From DATAGF01 sp963819845 (lineage in GTDB: Bacteria; Actinomycetota; Thermoleophilia; Miltoncostaeales; Miltoncostaeaceae), in the NCBI GenBank assembly GCA_963819845.1, contig CAWFXQ010000008.1:806001-870000 (forward strand): a DNA stretch of 64,000 nucleotides. Reading direction: 5' to 3'. How positions within the stretch are numbered: the stretch's first letter is position 1; every line of letters starts with the position of its first letter. Made by a program: the position numbers and the translations under genes. Of this stretch, positions 56,588 to 64,000 are shown piece by piece. Under the pieces are notes generated by a model, which did no database searches, was not told the origin of the DNA, and was given only the letters and a program-made list of their open reading frames with translations.

Positions 56588-57480
56588 GCCCCGAGCTGCC
56601 GACGCCGCTCCGCGATCCGCCTGCCGGCGACCAGGGCCTCGGCGCGCAGGGTGGCGATCGACTCGCCGGCGACAACCGTCCACGGCGCCAGCGGCTCGCC
56701 GCCGCCGGCACGCTCGACCAGGGTCGCCGGCACCTCGTGGCCGTCCGCGAGCTCGGGGAACAGCTCGCGGGCGACGGCCGCGAACGTGTTCAGGCCCCCG
56801 AGGTCCGCCGTGGCGAGCGGTCCCGCCGCCACCCACCGCGGAGCGAGGCCGTCCGAGACGGCCGCGTCGATGTCGTCCGCGCTCGCGACGCCCTCCTCCA
56901 GCATGTGCAGGCACTCGCGCAGCACCGCGAACTGGATCCGGTTCCAGACGAACCCCGGCAGCTCGCGACGGATCACGAGGGGAGTCTTTCCCATCCGCCC
57001 GGCGAGCTCGCGAAGCGCGTCGATGGTGCGGGGCGACGTCTCCGGCCCGGGCACGAGCTCGACGACCGCGGTCTGGTGCGCCGGCTTCAGGAAGTGCAGG
57101 CCCGCGAACCGGTCCCGGAGTCTCGAGGGTCCCCGCCAGGTCGCCGACCCGCAGGCTCGACGTGTTCGTGGCGATGATGGTCTCAGAAGGACACCACCCC
57201 TCCAGTCGGGCGAGCAGATCGCGCTTGACGCGCCGGTCCTCCACGACCGACTCGATCACGAGCGCCGCGCCGGCGAGGCTGGCGGGCTCGATCGGAGCCG
57301 CACCGATGCGCCGCTCGTCCCCCCGAGAGCGACGGCACGAGCGCGGGCTGCCTCCGCCCGTTCCCTCGAGCGGCCGGCGATGACGGTCCGCACTCCCGCC
57401 GACGCCAACGCGGTGGCGACCTCGGGCGCCATGGAGCCGGTGCCGAGCACGACGGCGGGACCATCGAGACGGGCGGTCAC
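56584..57480 (-). CDS. 3-hydroxyacyl-CoA dehydrogenase-family NAD enzyme, frameshifted
   Basis: About 298 residues from GTG 57480. Rossmann start 'PAVVLGTGSMAPEVATALAS', then (frame change near 57320) 'VIESVVEDRRVKRDLLARLE' and 'IIATNTSSLRVGDLAGTLET' with the catalytic-domain Asn/Ser, then (change near 57122) 'PGFVWNRIQFAVLRECLHML' and 'ADDIDAAVSDGLAPRWVAAG'. This subgroup of single-domain 3HCDH proteins includes L-gulonate and hydroxyacid dehydrogenases. Pairing with a hydroxypyruvate isomerase-like gene suggests a small hydroxyacid rather than a fatty acyl-CoA as substrate. Confidence 0.85.
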
Positions 57481-57514
57481 GCGACGAGCCCCTCGAGGAC
57501 TGAGGTCGGTGTGA

Positions 57515-58074
57515 TCACGCCGGAGCCGCCGCCGACAGAAGCGTTCGGGCGGCCCGCCGGGCCTGGGACGCCGACTCGGTCGTGCCGAGGATGGCGGCCG
57601 TGACCATGGCGCCCTCGGCCAGCAGCAGCAGCTCGTCCGTCAGCGAGGGGGAGACGCCGGCATCGGCGACCAGGCCGTCGAGGTAGGCCCTGAAGCGCTC
57701 CTTGTGGTGGCGCGCCTGGGCCGCGACCGCCGCCGAGACGCCCCGAGCTCCCCGTACGTGTTGATCCAGGCGCAGCCGCGGAAGCCGGGCTCCTCGAACC
57801 ACGCCCGGAGCCAGTCGAAGACCGCCAGCAGGCGCTCCTCGGGGTCGTCAACGGCCTCGACGTGGGCGGCCAGGCGCCCCCGCCACCGTTCGTCCCGCCG
57901 CTCGAGGAAGGCCACCACCAGGCCCTCCTTCGCGGGGAAGAGCCCGTACAGCCGCCGCAGGGAGAGGCCGGAGCGGTCGCGCAGCTCGTCCATGCCCACC
58001 GCCTGGATGCCCCGCGCGTAGAAGGACTCCTCGGCCGCGTCGAGCGCCAGCGTGCGGGCCGCGTCGTCGTCCAT
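57515..58074 (-). CDS. TetR-family repressor, one frameshift
   Basis: About 186 residues from ATG 58074. N-terminal helix-turn-helix: 'ALDAAEESFYARGIQAVGMD', 'ELRDRSGLSLRRLYGLFPAK', 'EGLVVAFLERRDERW'. The ligand-binding domain continues ('FDWLRAWFEEPGFRGCAWIN') and, after a frame change near 57740, 'HKERFRAYLDGLVADAGVSP' and 'AEGAMVTAAILGTTES'. The Cys-containing 'RGCAWIN' is typical of TetR_C proteins of the LmrA/YxaF kind. Two matching palindromes sit directly upstream (58091, 58129), so it should repress itself and the divergent gene. Confidence 0.89.
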
Positions 58075-58090
58075 CCCCTCCCCTTGCTGC

Positions 58091-58106
58091 GAGAACGATG
58101 GTTCTC
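58091..58106. promoter_or_regulatory. TetR operator 1
   Basis: Inverted repeat GAGAACGATGGTTCTC: GAGAAC and GTTCTC arms around a four-base spacer, 16 bases upstream of the TetR ATG. Confidence 0.72.
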
Positions 58107-58128
58107 TACGGTAGCGAATCGACCCATC

Positions 58129-58144
58129 GAGAACGAGCGTTCTC
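58129..58144. promoter_or_regulatory. TetR operator 2
   Basis: Second copy of the same inverted repeat, GAGAACGAGCGTTCTC, with identical arms; centres are 38 bases apart. It lies 19 bases upstream of the divergent DUF1348 gene start. Confidence 0.72.
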
Positions 58145-58163
58145 AGACGAGGGAGAGCCGCCG

Positions 58164-58625
58164 ATGCCCGAGAGCCGCCCGCCGTTTCCGCCCTTCAGCC
58201 CCGAGACCGCCGCGCAGAAGGTCCAGGCCGCCGAGGACGGCTGGAACACCCGCGATCCCGAGCGCGTGAGCCTCGCCTACACGGTGGACTCGGTGTGGCG
58301 CAACCGCGACACGTTCGTGACCGGGCGTCCGGGGATCGTGGAGTTCCTGGCGAGCAAGTGGGCCCGCGAGCTCGACTACGCGCTGCGCAAGTCGCTGTGG
58401 TGTGCCGACGGCAACCGCATCGCGGTGCGCTTCCAGTACGAGTCCCACGACGAGGCGGGCCAGTGGTACCGCAGCTACGGCAACGAGCTGTGGGAGTTCG
58501 ACGAGAACGGGCTCATGCGGCGACGGGAGGCGAGCATCAACGACGACCCCATCGACGAGAGCCAACGGTGGATCTTCGGGCCGCGGCCCGCCGAGGAGCA
58601 CGGGGTGGACTTCCCGGTGCGTTGA
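58164..58625 (+). CDS. DUF1348/NTF2-like protein
   Basis: 153 residues; ATG 58164 with GGGAGA upstream. SnoaL/NTF2-like cone fold typical of DUF1348: 'FPPFSPETAAQKVQAAEDGW', 'NTRDPERVSLAYTVDSVWRN', 'VEFLASKWARELDYALRKSL', 'VRFQYESHDEAGQWYRSYGN', 'WEFDENGLMRRREASINDDP'. The family is well conserved but its activity is unknown; it is often induced with detoxification genes. Divergent from, and probably controlled by, the TetR repressor next to it. Confidence 0.89.
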   Translation: MPESRPPFPPFSPETAAQKVQAAEDGWNTRDPERVSLAYTVDSVWRNRDTFVTGRPGIVEFLASKWARELDYALRKSLWCADGNRIAVRFQYESHDEAGQWYRSYGNELWEFDENGLMRRREASINDDPIDESQRWIFGPRPAEEHGVDFPVR

Positions 58626-58656
58626 GCCCGTCTCGCCGTCCGGTCAGGTCGTTCGC

Positions 58657-60261
58657 TCAGGTCCCTGACGCTGCCCCTCGCCGCGGCATGCGGCGCTTGC
58701 GCGGCAGCGTGATCTCCGGGGCGGGCGGCGCGGCGACGGTCGGGCGGATCTTGGCGGGTGCCTTCGGGCGCGGCCCGCGGGCCGGCGCCTCGGGGACGGG
58801 CGGCGCGGACCGCGCCCCGTCCGGGAAGCCCACGGGCTCCAGGGGCGCCAGGCGCGGTGCCTCGATGTCGGCGCGACGGGCCGTGAGGCGCCATCCGAAC
58901 CGCCCCGCGGCCTTCTCGTCCACCGAGCGCACCTCGAACGCCTCCCGGTCCCGCCGGGCGACGTAGAGGGCCACGGGCGCGTACGGGGTGACGGCGACCT
59001 GGTAGCTGTCGGTCTCCAGGAAGGGGTGGAGGTCGGGGTCGATCGTGATCACCGCCCGCCCCTCATCGAGGTCGGCCTCCCCCATGTCCTCGATCCACGC
59101 CTCGGCGGCCTCCACGCAGTACACGCGCCGGCCGGCACGGCCGTCCGCGGTGAGGACGGCCGACTTCGCGCCCCCGACGATCAGGTCGCCGCGGATGTTC
59201 ACGTCGCCGCCGATCCGCATCGCCTCCCCGAACCTGCCGTTGGGCAGGAACGGCCCCGTCACCAGGACCGGCAACCCGCGGCGCCCCTGAGCGTCCATGC
59301 CGGCCTCGACCTCCAGCCCCACCCCGGTGGTGGTGACCGCCCGGACCGCGGTGCCGGCCGGGGCTTCCGCATCGACCGCCGTGCCCCCGTCGGCCTGGGC
59401 GAGCAGGCCGGTGTGACCGTCGGTGAGCGCCCGCACGCCGGCGCGCCGGAAGTTCAAGGGGTTTGACCCGAGCGCGATGCCCGTCACGCCGGTGGAATCC
59501 CGGGAGAAGCCCACCACCGCCGACAGGCGGGCGACGGTGTAGATCCCGTCTCCCTGGTCGGCCTCCACCGTCACGGCGCGGGTCTGCCGCGACCGGGCGT
59601 AGAGCGCGGTGCCGGCCTCCGCGAGCGCCATCACCCCGACCGACCCGCCGCCGCCCGTGCCCTGGCCGGTCACGCCGGCGCCGGCGCTGCTGCCCACCAC
59701 CCCCTGGGACGCCCCCGTCCCCGTGACGCCGGCCGCGCTGCCCGGGCAGTCGCCCACCACCCCGCCGCCGCGGCCGGTGGCGCTCACGCCGAGCGACGAG
59801 GCGCCCGTGCCCTCGGCGACCACCGCCGCCTTCGCCGCCCGGGCCGAGACCCCGATGCCGTCGCCGGCGGAGGCCTCCGCGCTCAGGCCGACCTTGATCC
59901 CGCGCAGGCGCCCCGCGGTGCCCCCGCCATCACCGACGACGGCGATGCCCTGCGGATGCGCCATCGCCAGCAGTGCCGGGGTGCCGAACGCGCGCGAGTC
60001 CGCCTCGACCGCCGGCCCTCCCGTGCCCCTCACGCCGGGACCGGCGAAGAAGTCGTTCGATGCGCCCCAGACCCCGGCGCCCTGCCGGTCGGTCCCGTCG
60101 TTGATCTGCCCGATGATCGCGCTGCCGTTGGTGTTGTTGCGCTTGACGACGATGAAGACGGTTCGCAGGGCGCCCTTGGGGAAGCCGAGCAGGTGGGTCG
60201 AGCCTCCGAACGAGTCGTCCTGGTTCCCGTTGGAGATCAGGATGGGGTCACCGGTGGCCAT
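58657..60261 (-). CDS. fibre-like surface protein with Gly-Val repeats
   Basis: 534 residues from ATG 60261 (GGAGAGG upstream). The first 330 residues are irregular repeats of the type GVxGxGxxxGVVG ('GVTGTGASQGVVGSSAGAGV') seen in trimeric fibre shafts. A domain with 'GGDVNIRGDLIVGGAKSAV' follows, then a head domain 'AEAWIEDMGEADLDEGRAVI', 'YQVAVTPYAPVALYVARRDR' and 'FGWRLTARRADIEAPRLAPL', then a Pro-rich basic tail. Similar shaft-and-head proteins occur in soil actinobacteria and phage tails. No signal peptide is visible, so export, if any, would be unconventional. No phage genes are nearby. Confidence 0.72.
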   Translation of the reverse strand: MATGDPILISNGNQDDSFGGSTHLLGFPKGALRTVFIVVKRNNTNGSAIIGQINDGTDRQGAGVWGASNDFFAGPGVRGTGGPAVEADSRAFGTPALLAMAHPQGIAVVGDGGGTAGRLRGIKVGLSAEASAGDGIGVSARAAKAAVVAEGTGASSLGVSATGRGGGVVGDCPGSAAGVTGTGASQGVVGSSAGAGVTGQGTGGGGSVGVMALAEAGTALYARSRQTRAVTVEADQGDGIYTVARLSAVVGFSRDSTGVTGIALGSNPLNFRRAGVRALTDGHTGLLAQADGGTAVDAEAPAGTAVRAVTTTGVGLEVEAGMDAQGRRGLPVLVTGPFLPNGRFGEAMRIGGDVNIRGDLIVGGAKSAVLTADGRAGRRVYCVEAAEAWIEDMGEADLDEGRAVITIDPDLHPFLETDSYQVAVTPYAPVALYVARRDREAFEVRSVDEKAAGRFGWRLTARRADIEAPRLAPLEPVGFPDGARSAPPVPEAPARGPRPKAPAKIRPTVAAPPAPEITLPRKRRMPRRGAASGT

Positions 60262-60443
60262 GGCCTCTCCTTGCGGTCGCGGTGCCGCGCTTGACGGCGG
60301 CAGACCGACCCTCCGCCCGGCCCGGGCCCCGGTCAACCCGCGGAGCGGCCCGCCCGCGGCGTCACGATGGCGCCAACAATCTCGGGATAACCAGGGACAA
60401 TGTAGGCTTTCGCGAAACAACCCCGTCGAACCAGGAGCACACC

Positions 60444-61004
60444 ATGAGCACCACCGACGTCCCGGTGGACAACGGCGTCAACGTGGAGGCCCTGCTCGGC
60501 GTCCGCGCGGCGCTGGCGGACACCCCCGACATCGCGCAGTTCCAGTGGCGCGCCACCACCTCGTGGGTGCGGGGCACGCACAGCCAGTCGAGCATCGACA
60601 CCTTCTACGGCTTCGGCGCCGAGCAGCAGCACAAGGCCGCCTTCACCTACGACGCCGACCACCCGCTGGCCTTCGCCGCCGAGGACAACGGCGCCGCGCC
60701 CGTGGAGCTCGTCCTGGTGGCGCTGGGCAGCTGCCTCACGGCCGGCGTCGCCGCGATCGCGCAGCAGCGCGGGATCCAGCTCCGCTCGGTGAGCGCGACG
60801 ATCGAGGCCTCGATGGACCTGCACGGGATCCTCGGCGCCGACCCGGACGTGCGCAACGGCTTCAGCGAGATCAGCGTCGCGTACGACATCGACGCCGACG
60901 CGAGCCCGGCCGACCTCGAGGCCCTGGTCGCCCAGTCGCAGAAGCGCTCGGCGGTCTACGACGTCCTGACGAGCCCGACCAACGTGGCCGTCAGGGTCAA
61001 CTGA
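60444..61004 (+). CDS. OsmC-family protein
   Basis: 186 residues, ATG 60444 with AGGAG upstream. OsmC/Ohr fold: 'HPLAFAAEDNGAAPVELVLV', 'ALGSCLTAGVAAIAQQRGIQ' with the first catalytic-type Cys, 'SVSATIEASMDLHGILGADP'. The second Cys expected near the C-terminus is missing ('TSPTNVAVRVN'), so classical peroxidase activity is unlikely; this single-Cys form is common among OsmC paralogues. Followed 23 bases later by a flavin monooxygenase. Confidence 0.91.
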   Translation: MSTTDVPVDNGVNVEALLGVRAALADTPDIAQFQWRATTSWVRGTHSQSSIDTFYGFGAEQQHKAAFTYDADHPLAFAAEDNGAAPVELVLVALGSCLTAGVAAIAQQRGIQLRSVSATIEASMDLHGILGADPDVRNGFSEISVAYDIDADASPADLEALVAQSQKRSAVYDVLTSPTNVAVRVN

Positions 61005-61027
61005 GCTCCGCGCGAGGAGCGTCGCGC

Positions 61028-62299
61028 GTGCCGCACGTCCCCGTCGTGGTCGTGGGAGCCGGCCACTCCGGGCTGGCCATGAGCCGCTGCCTCGCCGAGC
61101 GCTCGATCGACCATGTGGTCCTCGAGCGCGGCGAGGTGGCGAACTCGTGGCGCACCGAGCGCTGGGACTCCCTGCGGCTGCTCACGCCCAACTGGCTCAC
61201 CCGGCTGCCGGGATTCGCCTACGCGGGGCCCGACCCGGACGGCTACATGACCTCCGGGGACGTCGTGGGGCTGGTCGAGGCCTACGCCGCCGACGGCGCC
61301 GCCCCGGTCCGGACCCGCACGACGGTGACCTCGGTGCGTCCCGCCGGCGACGGTGGCTACGCGGTCGAGACGGACGACGGCAGCTGGTCGGCCGACGCCG
61401 TCGTCGTCGCCTCGGGCGCCTGCAACATCGCCTCGGTCCCGGCGGTGCGGGAGGCCGTCCCGGACGGCATCACCTCCCTGACCCCGATGGACTACCGGAG
61501 CCCCGACCAGGTGCCCGAGGGCGGGGTCCTGGTGGTCGGCGCCGCCGCGAGCGGGGTGCAGATCGCCGACGAGCTGCTGCGGCACGGCCGCGCGGTGACC
61601 GTCTCGGCCGGCGAGCACGTGCGCGTGCCGCGCCGGTACCGCGGGGCGGACATCCTCTGGTGGATGGAGGCGGCGGGCGTGCTCGACGAGCGCTTCGACC
61701 AGATGGACGACCTCGTGCGCGCGCGCAGCCTGCCCTCGATGCAGCTGGCCGGCTCGCCCGGGGGCGACGCGCTCGACCTGAACGCCCTGGGCGCCCGCGG
61801 GGCGCGGCTCGTCGGCCGCCTGAGCGCGATCCGCGACGGGCGCGCGCTCTTCTCCGGGTCGCTGCCGAACGTCTGCGCGCTGGCCGACCTCAAGCTCGGG
61901 CGCCTGCTCGACACCCTCGACGCGTGGGCGGATGAGTCGGGGCTCGACGTCCCGGAGCCCCCCGAGCGGTTCGCCCCGACCGCGGTGCCCTCCCCGCCGC
62001 CGATCGAGCTCGACCTGCGCGCCGGCGAGATCCGCACGATCCTCTGGGCCACCGGCTACCGCCCGCACCTCGCCTGGCTCGAGGTCCCCGTGTTCAACCC
62101 GCGCGGGCGGCTGGTCCACGACGGGGGGGTGACCGCCTTCCCGGGGCTCTACCTGATGGGGATGCCCTTCCTGCGCCGGCGCAAGTCAACCCTCATCGAC
62201 GGCGCCCGGATGGACGCCCCCGAGCTGGCCGCGCACCTCGCCGCGCGCCTGGCTCAGCCGCGCCGTCGCGCGATGGCGAAGGTCTTCACGAAGCGGTAG
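61028..62299 (+). CDS. flavin-containing monooxygenase-like NAD(P)/FAD oxidoreductase
   Basis: 423 residues from GTG 61028. FAD Rossmann motif 'VVVVGAGHSGLAMSRCLAER', 'RTERWDSLRLLTPNW', second dinucleotide motif 'GVLVVGAAASGVQIADELLR', 'RRYRGADILWWMEAAGVLDE' and the C-terminal 'ILWATGYRPHLAWLEVPVFN' (ATG motif of FMOs). It probably oxygenates a small nucleophilic substrate with NADPH; the substrate is unknown. Just downstream of osmC, probably the same transcript. Overlaps the convergent methyltransferase by 46 bases. Confidence 0.91.
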   Translation: MPHVPVVVVGAGHSGLAMSRCLAERSIDHVVLERGEVANSWRTERWDSLRLLTPNWLTRLPGFAYAGPDPDGYMTSGDVVGLVEAYAADGAAPVRTRTTVTSVRPAGDGGYAVETDDGSWSADAVVVASGACNIASVPAVREAVPDGITSLTPMDYRSPDQVPEGGVLVVGAAASGVQIADELLRHGRAVTVSAGEHVRVPRRYRGADILWWMEAAGVLDERFDQMDDLVRARSLPSMQLAGSPGGDALDLNALGARGARLVGRLSAIRDGRALFSGSLPNVCALADLKLGRLLDTLDAWADESGLDVPEPPERFAPTAVPSPPPIELDLRAGEIRTILWATGYRPHLAWLEVPVFNPRGRLVHDGGVTAFPGLYLMGMPFLRRRKSTLIDGARMDAPELAAHLAARLAQPRRRAMAKVFTKR

Positions 62300-63066
62300 C
62301 GGTAGGCGCCGTCGCCGTCGGCCCCGGCGGCGAAGAGGGCGTTCATCCGCTCGAGGACCGACGCCTGCTCGCCCGGCGGCAGGTCGGCCCAGAGGTGGGT
62401 GGCCACCGCCTCCATGCGGGCGCCGTAGGCGGCCGGGGTCGTGACGCGGCGACGCGTCTCCGTCCAGACGTCCTCGACATCGAGCCCGGCCGCGTCCAGG
62501 TGCCCGGCCAGGACGTCCGGGTCGATCTCGTTGTCCTCGATCGAGTCGGCCAGGCGGACGAGCACCGGGTCGCCGGTGGCGCGCACGAGCGCGACCGTCT
62601 CCCGGTCGTGCTCCGGCCCCGGCGCGAGCAGGGCGAGCACCCCGCCCGGCCGGAGCGCCCGGCCCATGCGGGCGACGGCGGCGGGGCGGTCGGTGAACCA
62701 GTGGAGCGCCATCGTGCACAGCACCAGGTCGGCGCTCGCGTCGTCGGCGCGCATCTCGAGCACGCCGCTCGCCTGCAGCTCGGCCCGGACGGCCGGGAAC
62801 TCCCGCAGCCGCTCGCGGAACACCTCCAGCATGGGGGCCGAGGCGTCCACGCCCACGACGCGCTCGACCCCGAGCCGCGGGATGGCCTCCAGCGTGGCGA
62901 AGCCCGTCCCGCAGCCGACGTCGAGCAGGCGCGGGTAACGGCCCTCGGGCACCGACGCCACCAGCCGGCGCGCTCCCGAGCGGTTGACCGCGACGTGGCC
63001 CTCGTAGACGCCGGCGCTGCGGTCGAAGCTCCCGGACGCGGCCGCCGATGCCTGTGGCCGCTTCAC
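62254..63066 (-). CDS. class I SAM-dependent methyltransferase
   Basis: 270 residues. Motif I 'RLLDVGCGTGFATLEAIPRL', acidic end of strand beta-2 'VVGVDASAPMLEVFRERL', motif II region 'ADLVLCTMALHWFTDRPAAV', motif III 'ALRPGGVLALLAPGPEHD'. The N-terminal 'FDRSAGVYEGHVAVNRSGAR' resembles the trans-aconitate/BioC-like group, and its specificity is not clear. Frame intact. Confidence 0.93.
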   Translation of the reverse strand: MKRPQASAAASGSFDRSAGVYEGHVAVNRSGARRLVASVPEGRYPRLLDVGCGTGFATLEAIPRLGVERVVGVDASAPMLEVFRERLREFPAVRAELQASGVLEMRADDASADLVLCTMALHWFTDRPAAVARMGRALRPGGVLALLAPGPEHDRETVALVRATGDPVLVRLADSIEDNEIDPDVLAGHLDAAGLDVEDVWTETRRRVTTPAAYGARMEAVATHLWADLPPGEQASVLERMNALFAAGADGDGAYRYRFVKTFAIARRRG

Positions 63067-63076
63067 GGCCGTGACG

Positions 63077-63514
63077 CTAGCGGACCTCCGCCACCGCGGT
63101 GGCCCGGACGGCGTGGCGCCGGAACGCGCGCAGCTGGTGGCCCCAGAACCAGCGCACCAGGGGCTTCAGGGCGCGGGCGCCGGGGCCGTCGAAGGTCTCG
63201 GACATCTCCACCATGCAGCCCCGTGGATGGGGCAGGAAGCGGAAGGTGTGGCGGGCGTCGATCCCGGCGCCGCGGCTCCGCCAGGTGACGGTCTCGGGGA
63301 GCCGCGCCTCGGTCAGCGTGCAGTCGAAGGCGAACGGGCGGTGGCCGACGCGCAGGCGGGCGCCGACGGTCCACGGCTCGCCCTCGAGCCAGCGCGCGCT
63401 CGCCGAGCCGATCCAGTCCCACCGCGGCCAGTCCTCCACCCGCGACCACGCCGCCCAGGCCTGCTCCGGGGGCGCCGGCACCGGCAGGGAGCCGACCACA
63501 CGCAGGCGCGACAT
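63077..63514 (-). CDS. SRPBCC (START-like) family protein
   Basis: 145 residues, ATG 63514. The START-like fold is recognised from 'VGSLPVPAPPEQAWAAWSRV', 'EDWPRWDWIGSASARWLEGE', 'TVTWRSRGAGIDARHTFRFL' and the long C-terminal helix 'ALKPLVRWFWGHQLRAFRRH'. Such proteins bind hydrophobic ligands. It ends 10 bases before the methyltransferase start, same strand, so the pair may be an operon. Confidence 0.86.
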   Translation of the reverse strand: MSRLRVVGSLPVPAPPEQAWAAWSRVEDWPRWDWIGSASARWLEGEPWTVGARLRVGHRPFAFDCTLTEARLPETVTWRSRGAGIDARHTFRFLPHPRGCMVEMSETFDGPGARALKPLVRWFWGHQLRAFRRHAVRATAVAEVR

Positions 63515-63523
63515 GGGCCAAAG

Positions 63524-64000
63524 CTACGGGACCGTCCGCACCAGCCGGGAGCGCAGGTAGCGGGAGCCCGCCGCGGTGAAGGGCCTCGTGACCACGACGA
63601 GGCGGTGGCCGAGCCGGGTGCGCGGCAGCGCGATCGTCTGGCGCGGGCGCAGGGTGACCCTCCGCACGGCCGGCGCTCCCACGGGCCCGAGCCGGCAGCC
63701 CGCGCCGGGCCGGCAGACGCGGCCAAGGCGCTGGGTCGCGATGCGGGCCGGGCGGCCCGAGGCCTCGGCGCCGAGCAGCGTCACCTTGACGCGGGTCGGC
63801 GTCCGCACGACCCCGGCCACCTGCAGGCGGGGCCGCCGCGGCGGACCGGCCACAACCTCGCCGGTGCGGAAGCTCCAGGAGACGTCGAGCGGGTGGATCC
63901 CGCCGTAGAGCAGGGCCGCGCGCGCCGTGTAGCGGGCGGCGGGGCGCAGCGGCGCGACCGGGATGAGTATCCCGCCCTCCAGATAGGCCCCGAGGGCGCC
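63524..64000 (-). CDS. secreted-type beta-domain protein, N-terminus outside window
   Basis: The frame is open from the right edge, so the start is missing. Visible: 'YLEGGILIPVAPLRPAARYT', 'PLDVSWSFRTGEVVAG', 'VTLRPRQTIALPRTRLGHRL'. The '(W)SFRTG' ending after a 'PAARYTA' segment is common in extracellular CAP or Ig-like proteins of this lineage. Two Cys in 'RVCRPGAGCRL'. No enzymatic motif can be seen in this part. Confidence 0.55.
   Translation of the reverse strand, partial: GALGAYLEGGILIPVAPLRPAARYTARAALLYGGIHPLDVSWSFRTGEVVAGPPRRPRLQVAGVVRTPTRVKVTLLGAEASGRPARIATQRLGRVCRPGAGCRLGPVGAPAVRRVTLRPRQTIALPRTRLGHRLVVVTRPFTAAGSRYLRSRLVRTVP

Overview
The window is GC-rich DNA from a free-living actinobacterium. 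The best placement is Thermoleophilia/Solirubrobacterales-like. The main reason is the secreted protein at 14029-14856: its 'YANVAATLALFIALGG' membrane segment followed by tandem decapeptides is a type I associate with that lineage. High GC, many GTG starts, ATGA/GTGA gene overlaps, tRNAs without encoded CCA and a three-subunit transhydrogenase agree with this. I have run no database search; family names come from motifs I can read.

Layout. 1-6606 is a fatty-acid degradation operon in the order fadN-fadA-fadE-fadD. 6581-13969 holds an MBL hydrolase, a second acyl-CoA dehydrogenase, a SIMPL protein and a CNNM/CorC-type membrane protein. 14029-20240 holds the repeat protein, a PfkB kinase, serS, an anti-anti-sigma factor, a lipoprotein cytochrome c and a GAF-PAS-GAF-SpoIIE phosphatase. 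20248-21721 contains two truncated genes (Fic and an MFS transporter) that meet at one breakpoint. 21729-27105 is a redox block (ETF-quinone oxidoreductase, pntB-pntAB-pntAA). 27243-31743 carries tRNA-Ala, a CpsB-type phosphatase, a nucleotide-sugar epimerase, tmk and holB.

The accessory region starts at an intact tRNA-Thr(CGT) (31840-31912). The last 42 bases of this tRNA are repeated at 41388, 42263 and 52019, which divides about 20 kb into three nested or tandem elements. Element A-B (9.5 kb, visibly lower GC) carries conflict or defence genes: a HEPN-like protein, a truncated DISARM DrmD helicase, a heavily frameshifted GmrSD-type DUF262/DUF1524 nuclease, and a large protein with an Ig-like domain, a STAND/ORC-type ATPase and a C-terminal phosphoribosyltransferase-like (PRTase-CE-like) domain. 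Element B-C (0.9 kb) is essentially one RelE/ParE-type toxin-antitoxin pair. Segment C-D (9.8 kb, host-like GC) carries an ABC exporter, two Ser/Thr kinases, a DUF4956 fragment with a VTC polyphosphate-polymerase-like gene, a two-component system and several low-complexity secreted proteins. I found no recombinase gene.

Beyond repeat D, 52476-55239 holds the three accessory genes that usually follow propane-type diiron monooxygenase subunits (amidohydrolase, DUF59 protein, zinc alcohol dehydrogenase), but the monooxygenase genes are absent. 55378-64000 has a glyoxalase-like protein, a TetR-controlled 3-hydroxyacyl-CoA dehydrogenase/hydroxypyruvate isomerase-like operon with two visible operators, a fibre-like protein, OsmC, a flavin monooxygenase, a methyltransferase and an SRPBCC protein.

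More than twenty genes carry single-base frame changes with conserved sequence on both sides. Most look like assembly indels rather than mutations, so I give full-gene spans joined across frames and flag the breakpoints. The GmrSD gene, the MFS fragment, DrmD and Fic look truly degraded or truncated.
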